Part shown: positions 45,428 through 58,200 of the stretch, one piece after another
Numbering within the stretch: position 1 is the stretch's first letter
Layout of the letters: each line of letters starts with the position of its first letter
Assembly (NCBI GenBank): GCA_029378245.1
Contig: JARKIF010000002.1
Coordinates: forward strand, 1,178,001 to 1,242,000
DNA: 64,000 nucleotides
DNA from: Roridomyces roridus
Lineage: Eukaryota; Basidiomycota; Agaricomycetes; Agaricales; Mycenaceae
Direction: 5' to 3'
Translations under genes and position numbers: made by a program
The notes under the pieces: generated by a model
Told to the model about the DNA's origin: nothing
Seen by the model: the letters and a program-made list of their open reading frames with translations, nothing else
Databases searched by the model: none

Positions 45428-46059
45428 CTAAATCCCGCCACCTGTTGATGTGCCGTCGGCGCGCTCAGTCTCGCCTCGAATCCCCTTTCCAGTTTGTATT
45501 TTGATCAGTGTCGCCGTGGCTAACAAATGGCCAGCACGCTCGGCGAGGTTGACTGCGAATCCATCGACGTATCGCGGCGGGTGAGAGACTGAGAGTACAG
45601 GTATGGCGTCCATAATTTGATTATTGAAACAATCACTGTTCGGTGTTTTGCCAACGACGTTAATCATGGCAATGGCAGCCACGCGTTTGAAGGCGGGTTG
45701 AGGCAAACTACCAACCCAGGAGAGAACGACGACGGCTGCTCCGTAGCATCACCATCATCGAAACATCTGCAAAGAGTAATTCAACCAAGATCAAATGGTT
45801 GAAAAAAAGCATTCATCGAGTGGCAGTGGTCAATGTGGACATGATATCGGCGACGGTGGCAAACACGAGAGGGACGACAAGATGCCAATACAGCTCTTGC
45901 ATTTGAACCAAAGATCCGGGGTCAATCCTGCTCAACTTCTGCAGCAATATTCTGTCGATCGAGATAGTTGAGAAGATTCATGAGAATGAGTGCTGGCATG
46001 ATCATGATGATGAACATATCAATTCGAAGGGTGGCTTCACGAACGGACTTTTCGTCCAT
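45428..46059 (-). pseudogene. Remnants of an allantoate-permease-type (Dal5-like) MFS gene
   Basis: Two separated fragments in the right order on the minus strand. The 5' fragment from ATG 46059 reads MDEKSVREATLRIDMFIIMI then MPALILMNLLNYLDRQNIAA, the N-terminal helix and D-R-x-N-I motif of anion:cation symporters. The 3' fragment at about 45520-45680 reads FKRVAAIAMINVVGKTPNSD and later SHPPRYVDGFAVNLAERAGH then LLATATLIKI, the last helices. About 1 kb of middle sequence expected between them is missing and the frame is broken. Not functional. Confidence 0.6.
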
Positions 46060-46203
46060 GTTGATGGCGCGAGTCCAGACTTATGGAAAACGTATTTAAA
46101 TGTGGGCTAGAGCCGGGGAGAGTGGGGTAGCGAAGATTCAAGTCAGTCAGGAACACGGCCACGGGGTATTAAACACGCTGGTTGATTTGAATACAAGACT
46201 GAA

Positions 46204-47340
46204 TTACCGTGCCATCCAACCACCGTCAACTAGCAGACTTTCACCGCAGACATAGTCCGACGCACGGCTCGCGAGGAAGATAATAGCCCCCTCAAAGTCC
46301 TCTGGTGTGCCCCATCGTCCGATCGGAATGCGTTCCATAATCTGCCGTGAGCGTACGGGGTCTGCGATGAGTGCGGTGTTCATCTGCGAGACGCTGAGCT
46401 GAGTTTTTGTTAGTCAGGGAGAAGATACCTCTGTTGCGATGTACCCCGGGGATATGCTAGGTTCTCGGTGAGACGTGGAGATGCAATTTATACGAGCGCA
46501 TTACCCATTGACATTGATGCCCTTGGAGCTCCACTCGTTGGACAATGCCTTGATCTAGGACGGGTTGAGTGGTAGAAAGGCATACAATAAAAATGCACCC
46601 ACCAGTCCCAAAACACCGTGTTTCGCGGCGGCATATGCAGGAACGGTCATGCCGCCTTGGTATGAGAGCAGACTGGCTACATTGATAATCTTGCCTCGAG
46701 ACCCGGTGAAACCCACGCCGCGCGATTCCAACATGTGTTTTCCGCAATCGCGAGAAAGTGTCCATACCGCGTTCAAATTAACTTGCAGGACCTGCATAGA
46801 CGCGTCGAGTCGTGTTTGTCGCCGATTTTTCGCACCTTACCTCATCCCAATTCTCGTTGGTAAAGTTCTCTGCAGGTGCACTGACTCGAATTAACAATGG
46901 AGACGAAATGATTGGCTGTTCCAAGACGCACCGACGTTGAATGCCGCCAGAATTGACCAGAATGTCAAACTTCAAGCCCATCTCGCCCGTAATCTTCTGT
47001 ACAAGTCCCCCGAGCTGCTCCTTGTCCGCCAGATCACACTGAACGACAGCGACCTGGCGCCCCAGCTGCTTGGCCTGCGTGGCTGTATCCTGATTGTCTA
47101 GATTGCGCTGCGAAAATATCCATACAAGAACCAAGTCAATCGCAAGGACAGACCTGCACCAGGATGAGATCGGCGCCAGCCTTGGCCAGGGCGAGGGCCA
47201 TGGTCTGTCCGATGCCTCGCGTTCCACCCCTACAGCCCATTTCAGTCATCTCGCACGCATCGTAGCATCGATAAGCACGTTACGAGTGCCGTGCGGCCTT
47301 GAAGGGAGAACAGCGACGAGAGGAATTCGTTGGAAGTCAT
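46204..47340 (-). CDS. Short-chain dehydrogenase/reductase (2-deoxy-D-gluconate 3-dehydrogenase-like)
   Basis: Several short exons. Start [20 protein letters not shown]; nucleotide-binding [45 protein letters not shown] in place of the more common NNAGI; active-site region [20 protein letters not shown] then [12 protein letters not shown] (catalytic Ser, Tyr, Lys); [35 protein letters not shown]; and the C-terminus [19 protein letters not shown]. This layout matches KduD-type SDRs that oxidise 2-deoxy-gluconate, but SDR substrate calls from sequence are unreliable. Stop at 46204-46206. Confidence 0.88.
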
Positions 47341-47550
47341 GGGGAGAAGTAAAGGGATAATATTTACTCAACGCGACGAGAGCAGCATTAAAGCCTGCGG
47401 CAGTCCGGCCCGATCGCCAATGAGAGGATCAATCGGCCCGAAGCTCCCTGCCCCTATCCCGCTTTACAGTTTCAAAGGTTGTTTCCAAAGAGCGTTATAT
47501 ACAGAGAGCGTTGTGATAAATACTCGAACCCAATAAAGATAGGAAACCAC

Positions 47551-50500
47551 TCAAGCGGCGACGCCGATGATAGGACTCAACCAGCTTTCATAGTCTGCCT
47601 CGTTCTTCGGGTCTCCAGTCACCTTGAGAGAACGGAGAAGAACCCGATAGCTGCCATTCGGAATCACCGTCCCGTTGGCAAAGGTGTTTTCCATCAAGAC
47701 CGTGTCGTCCAAGTTGTCGCCCTGAAATATAATGAGCAATGGTTCCCTCTTTGCAAGACAATGAAATACCAGATCGTTGCGCACGAGATAGTCAAACTCG
47801 AGGAGCGATCCTAGAATGGGCACCTTGGCAAAGGTCCCGCCATTGTGCGGACGCGAGAACGAGAACCAAGGCAGCCCGCGAGAGTTCAGCGTTGTGTTGA
47901 CCGCAACGTCGGCCGACACGAGATCGAGGCGCAGGAGGGCCGTGCCGAAAGCCTGGCGCCAAAGGATCGTCGGGGCATCATCCCCAACAAAGGTGTAGTT
48001 GACGGGGACGTCCTGCACGTCTCCGACCGAGTCGAGAACAACGGGCAAGTCGACGCCAAAGACGAAATCAGTGTCATCGACGACGTGGGCATCCTTGATA
48101 GACGCGGCAAGACCGAGGTAGGTGGCGTGCACGGACTCGTTGCCACTGGTGGCATGGATGAAGCCAGAGTAGACCGGGAGGGTGGAAGCGTCGAGGCCCT
48201 TGGGCGGTGTGAAGGTGGCAACGACAGTGTGCGATTGGCCAGGAAGGAGTGTGAATTTGTTCTGGTTGAACTTGACCGTCGCAGAGTCGGATGTCAGCGG
48301 CACAGGCCCAGAATTCACCATGCCAGAGTCAACCGTGAGGGCGGTCCCAGCAGGAACGTGACTCAAAGTGTATGTCTTAATCTTCTTGCCGACGTTCTGG
48401 ACCGTGAATTTTTGGCTGCCGAGTGGTCAATACCAAAAAGTGACATGAAAAGAAAAGTACATACGTTCCAGCGAAATGAGTGGTGTCGTTGAGAAGGAGC
48501 TCGGCAGGCGAAAGGATGGTGGAAGCAAAGATGGCGTCATGGACCTGGATCAACCCCGCACCCTGTTGTGCCACAGTTTGCAACGGATCGCCGTCGGTGA
48601 GGCTGGAGGGGATCGTCTGCGCCGTAGATTCAAAGAGCGTGCGCGCAGAGCGGGCCACCGCGACGGATTTACCCTTGGCGGCAAGCAGAAGAGCAGAGCT
48701 TCCGGCCAGGAAGGGCGTAGCCATGGAGGTCTAACAAAGGTAAACATTTTTCTGCCTCAAAGAAACGAGAACATACACCCGAGTCAAGTGCCCAGGAGCC
48801 CATAGTCGTAGGGTATGTCGACAGGATATTGCCTCCGGGCGCAGTGATCGCAGGCTTGAAATACATATCGTAGCTCGGTCCGTAGGTGGAAAAGGAGCTG
48901 ACGAGCCCGCCGGTAGCCGCCGGGATCGTAACTGCGCCTCCGACTTGGGGGAAGGTAACGTCGATGGAAGCCCCAGCGGCCAGTTGGTCGGCGAGCTACA
49001 GAATATTAGATTTCGCTCGGAATGCAGTGATGAATCGACTGACGAAAGTACCGTCATCTGCCGGGATCAACACGGCCGTGAAGTCGCCAACAGCGATCGA
49101 TGCCAGGCCACCTCCGTTGCTGTAATTTTTCAGTCTCAGCAACACGACGTGCCGAGATGCTCACTCGTAGATGAGGGAAATGTTTCCGCCGAAGGCAGCA
49201 ATGTTCGCAAGTTTGTCGACCTGTCGTAGACCTGTTATCAACGTAGCCGGAATAAACAAGGGCTCACTCACGAAGGCGCAAGTTCCACGGCGGACGAGGA
49301 CAACGAATTCCGAAAGATCGGGGGTATCGGCGGGAAGGGGGTTGCAGGCGTCATCAACGACGGTGCTGTCTTTGGAAATGGCATAGAGTTTTTTGGGACC
49401 GTCAATCGGGAGAGGGAGCACCTTTAAAAGGTGTTAGCATCTGGAAGCCTGGGAAAATGAAATATTACACTGTAATACGGGATAGGGTCATGAGTGACGC
49501 CCTCAACCGTGAACGATTGCAGCGGGATGACCGTGTTGTCGGAGGAGGCGACCGAGATGGTTTCGAGACCGGTAGCGGGCCCTGACGCATACCATGAGCC
49601 CAAGTCCCCCTGCACACAATCGAGTCATGTCAAGTCGTCAATTTGAGTGAACAACTCACATCGTTACCGGCGGCGATAGTCACGATTTTGCCACTAGCAG
49701 CGATTCTGCTCGCGACAACCGAAGCCGTTTCCTCTGTCCAACCGCTGGCACCTCCAAGACTCAGCGTCAGAATGTCCATGCCGTCCTTGACGCCGGTGAG
49801 CATAGCATCAATGATAACTGAAACAAGGTCAGCATCAAGCACAAAGGAAACGATAGTTCTCCTACTATCATCCGTGACGGTGCTCTCGCAGCCGAAAATC
49901 CGGTACGAATAGATTACTGCGTCGGGCGCAACACCGCTGTTCACATGCATTAGCGGTCAACGGAGTAAGATGGACTGTGTGCTCGCCTGATGTTGAACGG
50001 ATTGCCTGGGTTTGCACCGATGATTCCAGCAACATGAGTGCCGTGTCTGTATCGAACAGATGAATGAGTTTCCACATACTAGAAACGAAAGATGTCTCAC
50101 CCGTTGCATTGATCTAATGGGTCCGAGTCTGGCACCGGGTCATTGGATCTGGCGGAAAATATGAGAGTGTCATACGATTCGTTCGAGAGGGACACATACC
50201 CGGTGTAATCATCTCCAACGAAGTCGTGGCCTCCAGCGACTTTAAATCCATGTCCAAATCCTCCTCCGAGGAAAGGGTGAGTATAATCGGTTCCTGTGTC
50301 GAGGCTTCACGGGAAATGAATTCATTATTCATTCGTGTCTGGAATTCAGTTGTATTCTTACATTCCAATTTTGATGCCCTTGCCGGTGATTCCCATTGCG
50401 TGGAGTTTGTCGACACCCTACAAGATTCAATGGAGAGTATTTGGAAGAGGTACAGTATGCTTACAGTCACAACGTGCGTTGACTCGGAGTCAGGAAGTCC

Positions 50501-50991
50501 TTTATCGCCGGGAGAAACGATCTTGGAGGAGACCGGTCTTCTCTTAGTTAGTAAACAAAGATCGCGGACAAAGGATGGGACTCACTTTGGGGCCTTGTAA
50601 GTTTTGACAGGGCGGATGGAGACAACTCCCTCCGTGTTAAGGACATTAGCCACATCGTCGGAGTTCTACAAGTGACGGTCAATGGTATTGCGGACAAAAA
50701 CTGACGGATGCTCGCAGTCAAAGTGATGGCAGCTCCGAGGAAAAGGCCGGGAGAGTTGAATTCCTTGGTGACGTCGAAGGAGATCTTGCGCTCCCGCAGA
50801 GAATGGTATACGCGTTCATGGGGTGTACCCAGGGCCTCCCGCTTGGACGGGATGTCGGATGCCTCCTTGACCTCGACGATGAATCTGCCGGAAGTACTAG
50901 CCAAGTTGGTCACGCGTTGTACGCTCGACAAGGACGATTTTGCGGCCAAAGCCGAAGTGGCGAGAAGCGCCAAAGGCAAAGCGACCTTCAT
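47551..50991 (-). CDS. Secreted subtilisin-like serine protease (minor extracellular protease Vpr-like)
   Basis: A multi-exon S8 peptidase. Signal peptide MKVALPLALLATSALA; propeptide with GRFIVEVKEASD and GVVSIRPVKTYKAP. The catalytic triad is Asp in KIGIIDTGTDYTHPFLGGGF, His in HGTHVAGIIGANPGNPF and Ser in SGTSMATPFLAGSSALLLA, the last built across an intron at about 48732-48778. The oxyanion Asn lies in TIAAGND. A PA-like insert (EFVVLVRRGTCAFV ... NIAAFGGNISLIYENGGG) sits between His and Ser, and an Fn3-like domain (FTVQNVGKKIKTYTLSHVPA) follows. An apparent open stretch LVFHCLAKREPLLIIFQ near 47724-47771 is probably a 48-nt in-frame intron. Divergently transcribed from muskelin. Confidence 0.93.
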
Positions 50992-51557
50992 GACGGAGAA
51001 GGGTGGGGGAAACACCTGAAGATATGTCTGCCCCGCATTTATGGGAGGTTACCATGCTTCGATATCTAACGGATAAGCATGGCGGAAGATGGCGGAACTT
51101 TCTTGGCACACATGGCTTTGGCCGAAAACAATCGGAACGGAAAGCCACCAGTCGTGAGATGATGGTTGAATAGAAGGAGAAACGAGTAAAAGGCGGACTC
51201 AATAGTCGGAATGTCCGCTTCGCTGTTGCTCTTGCTTCCAGAAATTGCAAGTCCAGAGTAGATACGACCATTATACGCCAAGGACCATCTTGGCGGCATT
51301 GTGTTCATGTGCGTTGCGTGCAAATCCCCGAGTTTCAGGCCATATGCACATCATGCATAGATAGTGAGGCCTGGATGGAGCCTCAGGCAGCCTCGGGCAT
51401 CTGCCCACCACAGGAATCGTGCCTTGGAGTTCTATGGTCGTGAAATTTGTGCACCCTGGCTTGCAAGCCTGGCGGAGTCGATGGCACAGGACAGGATGCC
51501 ATAATAGAATTGATTGACAGCCCTTCGCGTCCTCGTCCTTCAGCAACTTGCTCCAGC
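50992..51557. other. Divergent promoter region of subtilase and muskelin
   Basis: 566 bp between two start codons on opposite strands. Open frames present are unconvincing. TATAGTACCG-type motifs were not clear, so no promoter element is assigned. Confidence 0.45.
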
Positions 51558-54472
51558 ATGGCCTGCGCGCCGGTTTCCCTACCCTACACAATCGCGGCCA
51601 GCACACCACATAGCGGCAACTACAAACCGGAACACATTCTCGTCGACATTCCCTCGGACCAGAGCAGTCGCTGGAGCGCTGGACCTGTCCCAGAAACTGG
51701 CACTCCACAATGGCTCTTGCTGCGTCTGGACACACTGGCTGTAGTTCGTTGAGTCTGCGTTTCATCTGGCTTGTGGACACGACGTTAATAGCGCGTGCAG
51801 AATACATAACCCTTGGCAAAGTGCGTTCGTCTTTCTCCAGTCGAATTATCTGACACTCCTTTCTAGTATTCGAATGGTGGGCTTATGACGACCCCAAAGT
51901 TTTCAAACTGAATGCGCTGCAGTTCATCCATGTAACATGAAAGACTTCAAAATCTTGGCCGGCCCATCCGAGGACGCCTTGACGGAAGTCCTCCAGTCGT
52001 CTCTACGCAACGATACGCACGCAGAGACCTTTGAGGTCAAGCACGTCAACGATGCGGGCATCATCACCCCGTTTCGATATGTTAAACTCATCCCTCTCAG
52101 GTAAGAGATGTCAAGTGCAATGGCGCGCGGACTTACCCTGCTAGTTGTCACGGAACTTCTTTCCACATATCCATCTGGTTCGTCTCGTTGCAAGGGATAA
52201 AGGACCCAGTGTTCGTCGAGGAAATCCGGATGAAACACGAACAAGTGCGTGGATTTTTTTCCGAGGTCGAATACTGCTCAATATCTCCAGTATCGCGAAA
52301 CAACGGCGATGAGATATGTATTGAAGCATCTTAGGCAACACCGTTTCCTCACTCCATACAATACTATTCTCGCTCGTTGCGGACTCCAAGTCGAGGACCC
52401 CCTCGTCTCTGAGCTGTTCGAAAGCACCGTATCAAAGGGCGACTGGGCGAAAGCCGAGTCAAGTATACAACGCATGTCCCACACCGATCTATTCGACCAG
52501 TACCGCAATTCCAAACAATGCCATTTTGTGTGGCAACGGCTACATGGCAGGGACAACGACGGCGACGTGCCCCCAGCACGAGGAGGCCACGCAATGTGCG
52601 TCGACCATTCCGACGGGGTCATCTATCTGTTCGGTGGTTGGAATGGCAAGACTAGCCTCGAGGATTTCTGGGCATATGATATCGTGCCCCAGAGATGGCG
52701 CAAACTCAGCGAGCACACCTCGTTGGAGCGCGATGCGCCCTCCGCCCGGTCGTGTCACAAAATGGTGTATCATGATGGATATATCTACGTGTTGGGACGC
52801 CTCAATGATGCTGACGCGCTGAAGCTGGAGCCGGATGGCATTGCTTCGCCGCCTGATGCGTTCAAAGGGTGCGAGTTTTATCGGTACCACATCCACGCTG
52901 GGACCTGGGAGTGCTTGTCTACCGACCCCGAAGTTTGTGTGTTACTCATATCCAGTTCTCATTGCTCACGTGTGTAGGCTAACGCTCCGCCGCTGATGTA
53001 TGACCACCAAATGGTCGTGGACTGCAACGCACAGATGTTGTATGTCTTTGGTGGCCGCGTCCTGGACGGCGATTGGGCCAACTACAAATATGCGGGCCTC
53101 TATAGCTACGATATCCAAAGGAAGCAGTGGCAACAACTACAGTGCGTTGTTTCTCTGGTCTTGCAACTCCAGAAGCTGATATTGAGCCAGGCCAAGCAGT
53201 CCGAGCTCAAAGTCCTTGAGCGGAAGCATCATCCCCGCTCGCTACGGTCAGGAAATCAATTCTTCGACTCGGGCCTCTCGTAATTTCATATAAACACAGG
53301 CCACTCGATGGTTTTGGACGAGCGGACAAGGACGCTGTATATCTTTGGGGGCAAGACGAAGGAGGAATCCCGCCACGACATCATCGCGTACGACGTTCTC
53401 ACCAAGACGACACGCGATCTCACTCGCGATTGCGGGTTCGAGACTTCATTTACGCGGGCCATCATCGACCCCAAATTGCAAGAGATTTACCTCTTTTCTG
53501 GTCTATCAAACGACCCGTCACCGGGCCACGGCACCCTCGAGTCCAAAACGCGCATATTCCGGTACAACCCTCCTCCAGGGCGATTGGATCTTGCATTGCC
53601 CGTGCCGGGCTCTTCTTCAGAGGAACCGCAGCCGCGGTTTGCACATCAGGTGGTGTACGACCCGAAGACACGGACGGTATTTATGCACGGAGGGAATGCG
53701 GGGCTGAAACCCTCGGTCGCGGCTGACGATAATGCCATGATGGACGATGGGGGCAGCCCTGAAATGGACACCCGGCTGGATGATTTCTGGCAGATGACCT
53801 TCTTGAGGTGAGCATATCATTGCTTTCAGGGCTTGAATTGAGGTTTCGTAGAATGCCTGTTTCGGACGTTGTGCGACGAGCTACACTGCAAATCCGCAAA
53901 CAACAGTAGGTGTCGAGTGCTGGTCATCGTTTCAAGGCTGATTTGACTGTAGATTCCGGGAAATGTGCGAAGACGTATCTCCAGCCAAAGCACTTAAATT
54001 CCTGCGGACGTCGGTGTTACCCGTGGTGGACGAAGACGATCCTGCAGAGGCCGAGGCGTATCGCGGACTACTCTCCTATCTCTTTACGCCTTCCTCGCCG
54101 TCCATGTCTTCACACCCACATCTCAAAACGCCTTCTTCAGATTCAGAGCATGAAGACTCGCCGCCGCGGAAGAGGTCGCGACCAAATACCCCAGAGGATA
54201 GCGAGATGTCGACGCCGCCGGGTGCTGACGCAGAGATTCCTGCCCCTGCAGCTAAAATCCTGCCGTTTGACGTGCAGGTCGTCAAAGAGTCGGAGGATCC
54301 AGAGGAAATCAAGGGTGCGGCAGCGGCTATATCGGCGGCGCGGTTTCAGCAACGCAATGCCTTGTTCGAGTCGTTGATGGAGTTTGTGTCGGAAAACGCG
54401 AAGCAGCCTTCGGGAAGTCTGGTCGCGGCGCTGGACGGTGGCCTGCTGGCCAAGTCGTCGATGTACAAATAG
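51558..54472 (+). CDS. Muskelin-like kelch-repeat protein
   Basis: Muskelin is an intracellular kelch protein, a subunit of the GID/CTLH ubiquitin ligase in animals. Exon 1 starts MACAPVSLPYTIAASTPHSG and codes a discoidin-like N-terminal domain (NYKPEHILVDIPSDQSSRWS, TPQWLLLRLDTLAVV). It is joined to a 20-nt exon (51801..51820), a 10-nt exon (51867..51876) and then HPCNMKDFKILAG, giving QYITLGKYSNVHPCNMKDFK, a good match to the family. A LisH/CTLH-like stretch follows (LTPYNTILARCGLQVEDPLV). Kelch repeats include DGVIYLFGGWNGKTSLEDFW, AQMLYVFGGRVLDGDW, RTLYIFGGKTKEESRHDIIA and IYLFSGLSNDPSPG. The C-terminus has an acidic/basic low-complexity stretch (PPRKRSRPNTPEDSEMS). Confidence 0.92.
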
Positions 54473-54517
54473 CTGCCCTTTCATTGCATTCTCGCATACG
54501 CACATATGTAACAGTAT

Positions 54518-55137
54518 TCATTCGTCAAGATTTATCGCGCGACCAAACTTGGCATACAAGGTGACTTTGAGCGCCTTCATCTCTGTCTCGCAGTCTGCCA
54601 CCGTCTTGGAGACCGACGAGACCTGCGCGTCGATGTCCGCCTGGTCTTTTTCGAGTCGTTTGAGTGCACGCGGCAAAGGCATGTGGAGGAACGCCTCCCC
54701 GACTCGATATCTACAAAAATCAGTCTCGAGGGATTGACGAGTGCATAGACACGCACAATACAGGTTCATCCTCATCCGCCAGTTCGAGCTCCGTAGCGAG
54801 GTCATCGAGGGCCTCTTTCTCCGTCTACATAGAGAAAAGTTATCACGACGAATCCACCACCGGCGCGCTCCAATCCACGCACCTTGAGCTCATCCAGCTT
54901 GGCCTCCATATTCCGCATACGTGTGTTCAGCTTTGAGAACGAGTTGATACGCTGTTGGTCCTCTAGACTGCCATTGAATGTCCGGGCTTTTCCTCGAGCG
55001 AAGGCGCGCAAATACCCCATGTCACTTCGGCTGCATCGTCGTTTTCATCGTCCCGCTCTAGCTGAGAGGATTTAAGTTGAGAGTCGAGTGGTGTGGAGGA
55101 CGAGGCGAATGAGTGATACCATGCGCAGGCTGTTCAT
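54518..55137 (-). CDS. GIM3: Prefoldin subunit 4
   Basis: Prefoldin is a hexameric cochaperone that delivers unfolded actin and tubulin to CCT. The start is MNSLRM, spliced over an intron of about 55 nt to LERDDENDDAAEVTW, then over another to EDQQRINSFSKLNTRMRNME and AKLDELK, then TEKEALDDLATELELADEDE and finally YRVGEAFLHMPLPRALKRLE ending FGRAINLDE. The N- and C-terminal coiled coils around EVTWEDQQ.INxFSKLN are diagnostic. It converges on muskelin with 45 bp between stops and lies 69 bp downstream of the SF3b3 stop. Confidence 0.92.
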
Positions 55138-55206
55138 GATGGTTCCGAATAAACGATTTTTACATTCATAGCAAGACAAGCAAAGTAAGTACAATATTTT
55201 CAAGCC

Positions 55207-58200
55207 TCAGAATCCACTCGTAGTCGTTCGTAACTGCTCCAGCTTCTTCAGCACCTCTCCCACCGAACGATCTAGCTCCCCGGCAATACTACTTTGCTTC
55301 CCAGAGGGTAGTCTCGCAAAGTTTTCACACAGGTCACCGTCCACGACCGACTTGACAGGCACGTAGTAACCCCTCCAACTGAGCTGGTCCCGACCAACAA
55401 GGCTGCTCTGCTCCGTCCGCATGTGCTGCTCCAACGTCGAGATGAAATCAGAGTCTTCCTTGGACACAAAAGGCACGAGAATGCCTATCGTTCCGTGAAG
55501 ACACGTGTAGAGCAGAATTTCACGGCCTCCAGCGACCATGGACACCTTGTGAATCGAGGTGATCATGTCACCGACGTGGAAGTGCGTCAACATCTTGGTT
55601 TTGTGCGGCGCACCCATCAGCTGCCCCTTCTCGTGCAGGATTCCGGCACCGGTAGGGTCATCGTCAACTTGTTCAGACACTTTGGCGTCAAGGCGGTTGA
55701 CGAAGACGTTCCCGAATCGGTCACCCACAGCCACCGTGTTGTAGTCGACCATAGCCACCGCGGTGACCCACCTCTGCTGGCTGTCGTCGCCGAACACCAA
55801 CAGTCGGTTTTCCGGGGCCTTGTACGCGGCAAACGAAACGGATTCTTGCATGTCGCCGACAATAATACGAGACCCTTGTGTATGGAGGGTGATAATGGCG
55901 GAACCAAAAGTCTGCGAACGATTAGATGAGATAATCCACAACGATAGGCAACAAACCTTGTTCTCCGCTTTTCGAAGCAGCTTCTTCTTGCCGATCTCAT
56001 ATATCCTGAGAGCCTTCCCGACTCCGGCAACCAGTCTTCCCTGGAAGCCCAGCAATGCAAGGGGCACGTCGTCGGTCTCGGTCTTGTGCAGGAACTCGAG
56101 GTTGGCACCATCTTGTGTGAACCTATATGTGCGCAGGAACCCGCTCGAGCACGACCGCGGCGATATCAGCGTATCAGCCGCAGTACCGACAACAAGTATG
56201 AGTTCGCCCTCTCGTGCCGAAAATGGCACGACAGCAATGGAAAAGGCGGCCTCGTTGCAGTCTAATGGAAGGACAGCGACAGTCTTGGCCTTGAATGGAG
56301 ATGAGCTCGGATGAAAAGGCAGTGACAAGCCGACGCACCTCGATAGGATCTATTATCCTGATACAAGAAGCCCATGTGCCCGCCGGAGCTTTCGGGCGAC
56401 CGAATACCTCTGGCGGCAAGTCCACGACCTCTTCGTCAATCGGCCCCTTCTTGCGCTATCAAACGTGTCAGTGCTAATCACCTTTTCACCCAAAAACACT
56501 CACCAGTTCATCCAATCTAGCCGTGGCCGCCTCAGGACCCATGACGCGGTTGTCGCCCTCGATCATATAGAAATAATGATTTGAAGGGTGCGTGATGAAC
56601 TTGCGGGGCGTGTAGGAAAGCGGTATTGAATCCTGCTTGAGCTTCGTCCCCAGCTTCGGGATTTGGAAGATCCGCAGAGTGCTTCCCGTAATCCCAATCA
56701 ATCCCTCTGGGCTCAACTCGGCGGAGAAGCTCCAAGCGTAATCAAGATTTTCAAAGATGAGAGGCGTGAAATGCATCAGGTTCTGGTGCGTGTAGTTCAG
56801 CCATGACCGGGACGAAAGGGCCAGGATGGCAGGATTTCGTTGAATCTGCACTCGTATCAGGCGTATGGGTCGCGTTCCCAAGAATCTAGAGACAAGCGAT
56901 CAGTGAACGCTCCAATGACCACTGATAATACGGACCTGGTGCGAGTATCCGTCAGTTGGCCATTGATAGGATCAAGGACAGTGCGCAGTAACACTCCGTT
57001 TTGCAGCCCGATATTGACGAACAGCGTTGGCTGCGTCTTGTTGATACTGGCATCCAGCATCTCCGCAATACAGATGGACGACGCAGGGGCAGTCAGCGCC
57101 TGCAAACTGATCGCCTCCAACGTGGTTTCGGGGTCCAAGGAGATGATGCGGACAGTTTGGTCTTCGCAACCGACAGCCTGGAGGAAAGCATAAGACAGGG
57201 CGGCCAATACTAGTACGCAAATTGCTCACCAAAAAGGGAGTCCTCTGTCGGCCTTCCGGTACCTCGGCCATGCTCAGCGCCAACACCGTGCTGCCCATCG
57301 CCTTCCGGTCTTGATATTCGTTCAACTGGCCGTCCAGATCCAGTTCAAAGTAAACTAGTTCGGCCGAACTCAGTGCCACGACGACTTGTCGTTTATTCGT
57401 GGTTGCACTAACGATAGTTTTGCCCGGAGGAACTCTCCACTCGTTCACGCGACGGTCCGCAAGCACGTGTCGTATGCCTTGGGGATGGACCTGCAGGAGG
57501 GCATCAGCGCCGATTTGTTGGACTGCAAGTGTCGGGGCAGAGGACAAGAAGCCGGTATCCTGCACTTCTTCGATTGTTTCGCCGATGGAGAGCACAAGAG
57601 TGCCGTTGACGAACGAAAGGATGATGTACGAGTCGTACTCGTCTAGTGGGTCGTATTTAGTCCAAACAACTGGTTTACGCAAGGAACACTCACCATCCTC
57701 CTTCCGTTTTGTAGTCCAGACCGCATTCGGGATACCAGGCAATTCCGAGCTGACAGATTCCTCCACCTCGAGCCCGTGTCGCAATATTCTGAGACTGCTT
57801 CGGCCACCGCGACCGCAGGCAGCGAATATTTGCGGTGCGTCCGAGTTGGGCAAAACATTCAGCACTTTTGAATCGATGATAGGGTCTAGGGACTCGAGTT
57901 CATCAGCCACGGCCAAATTTTCCAGAGGACGAGGCCGGAAATGGGCATGGGGTAAAGGAACATTCGGGTTAGCCATGCCGAAAGCAGGGTAAGCCGTCGA
58001 GCTGTATTCCGGTTCGTTGTCATCGTCGCCGAGCTTTTGGAATTGATACAAGTAACTGCAAACGATCAGCAAGAAAACGCTGAGGATAATTGGACACTCA
58101 CTGATTCCCAAACTCCGCTGCAACGAAAAGGAAACCGGATTTAAGAATACAGAGCGATGACGCGACAGGTACAGTATCGAAATACTTGATTTTTAATGAC

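Noticed and set aside
47724..47771. Extra 16-residue insertion in the subtilase C-terminus (LVFHCLAKREPLLIIFQ region)
   Set aside because: The 48 nt have GTATTT...TTTCAG borders and are a multiple of three, so they are most likely an in-frame intron and not a novel insert.
51271..51819. 182-codon minus-strand frame overlapping muskelin exon 1
   Set aside because: Antisense to a confirmed exon; no recognisable domain.
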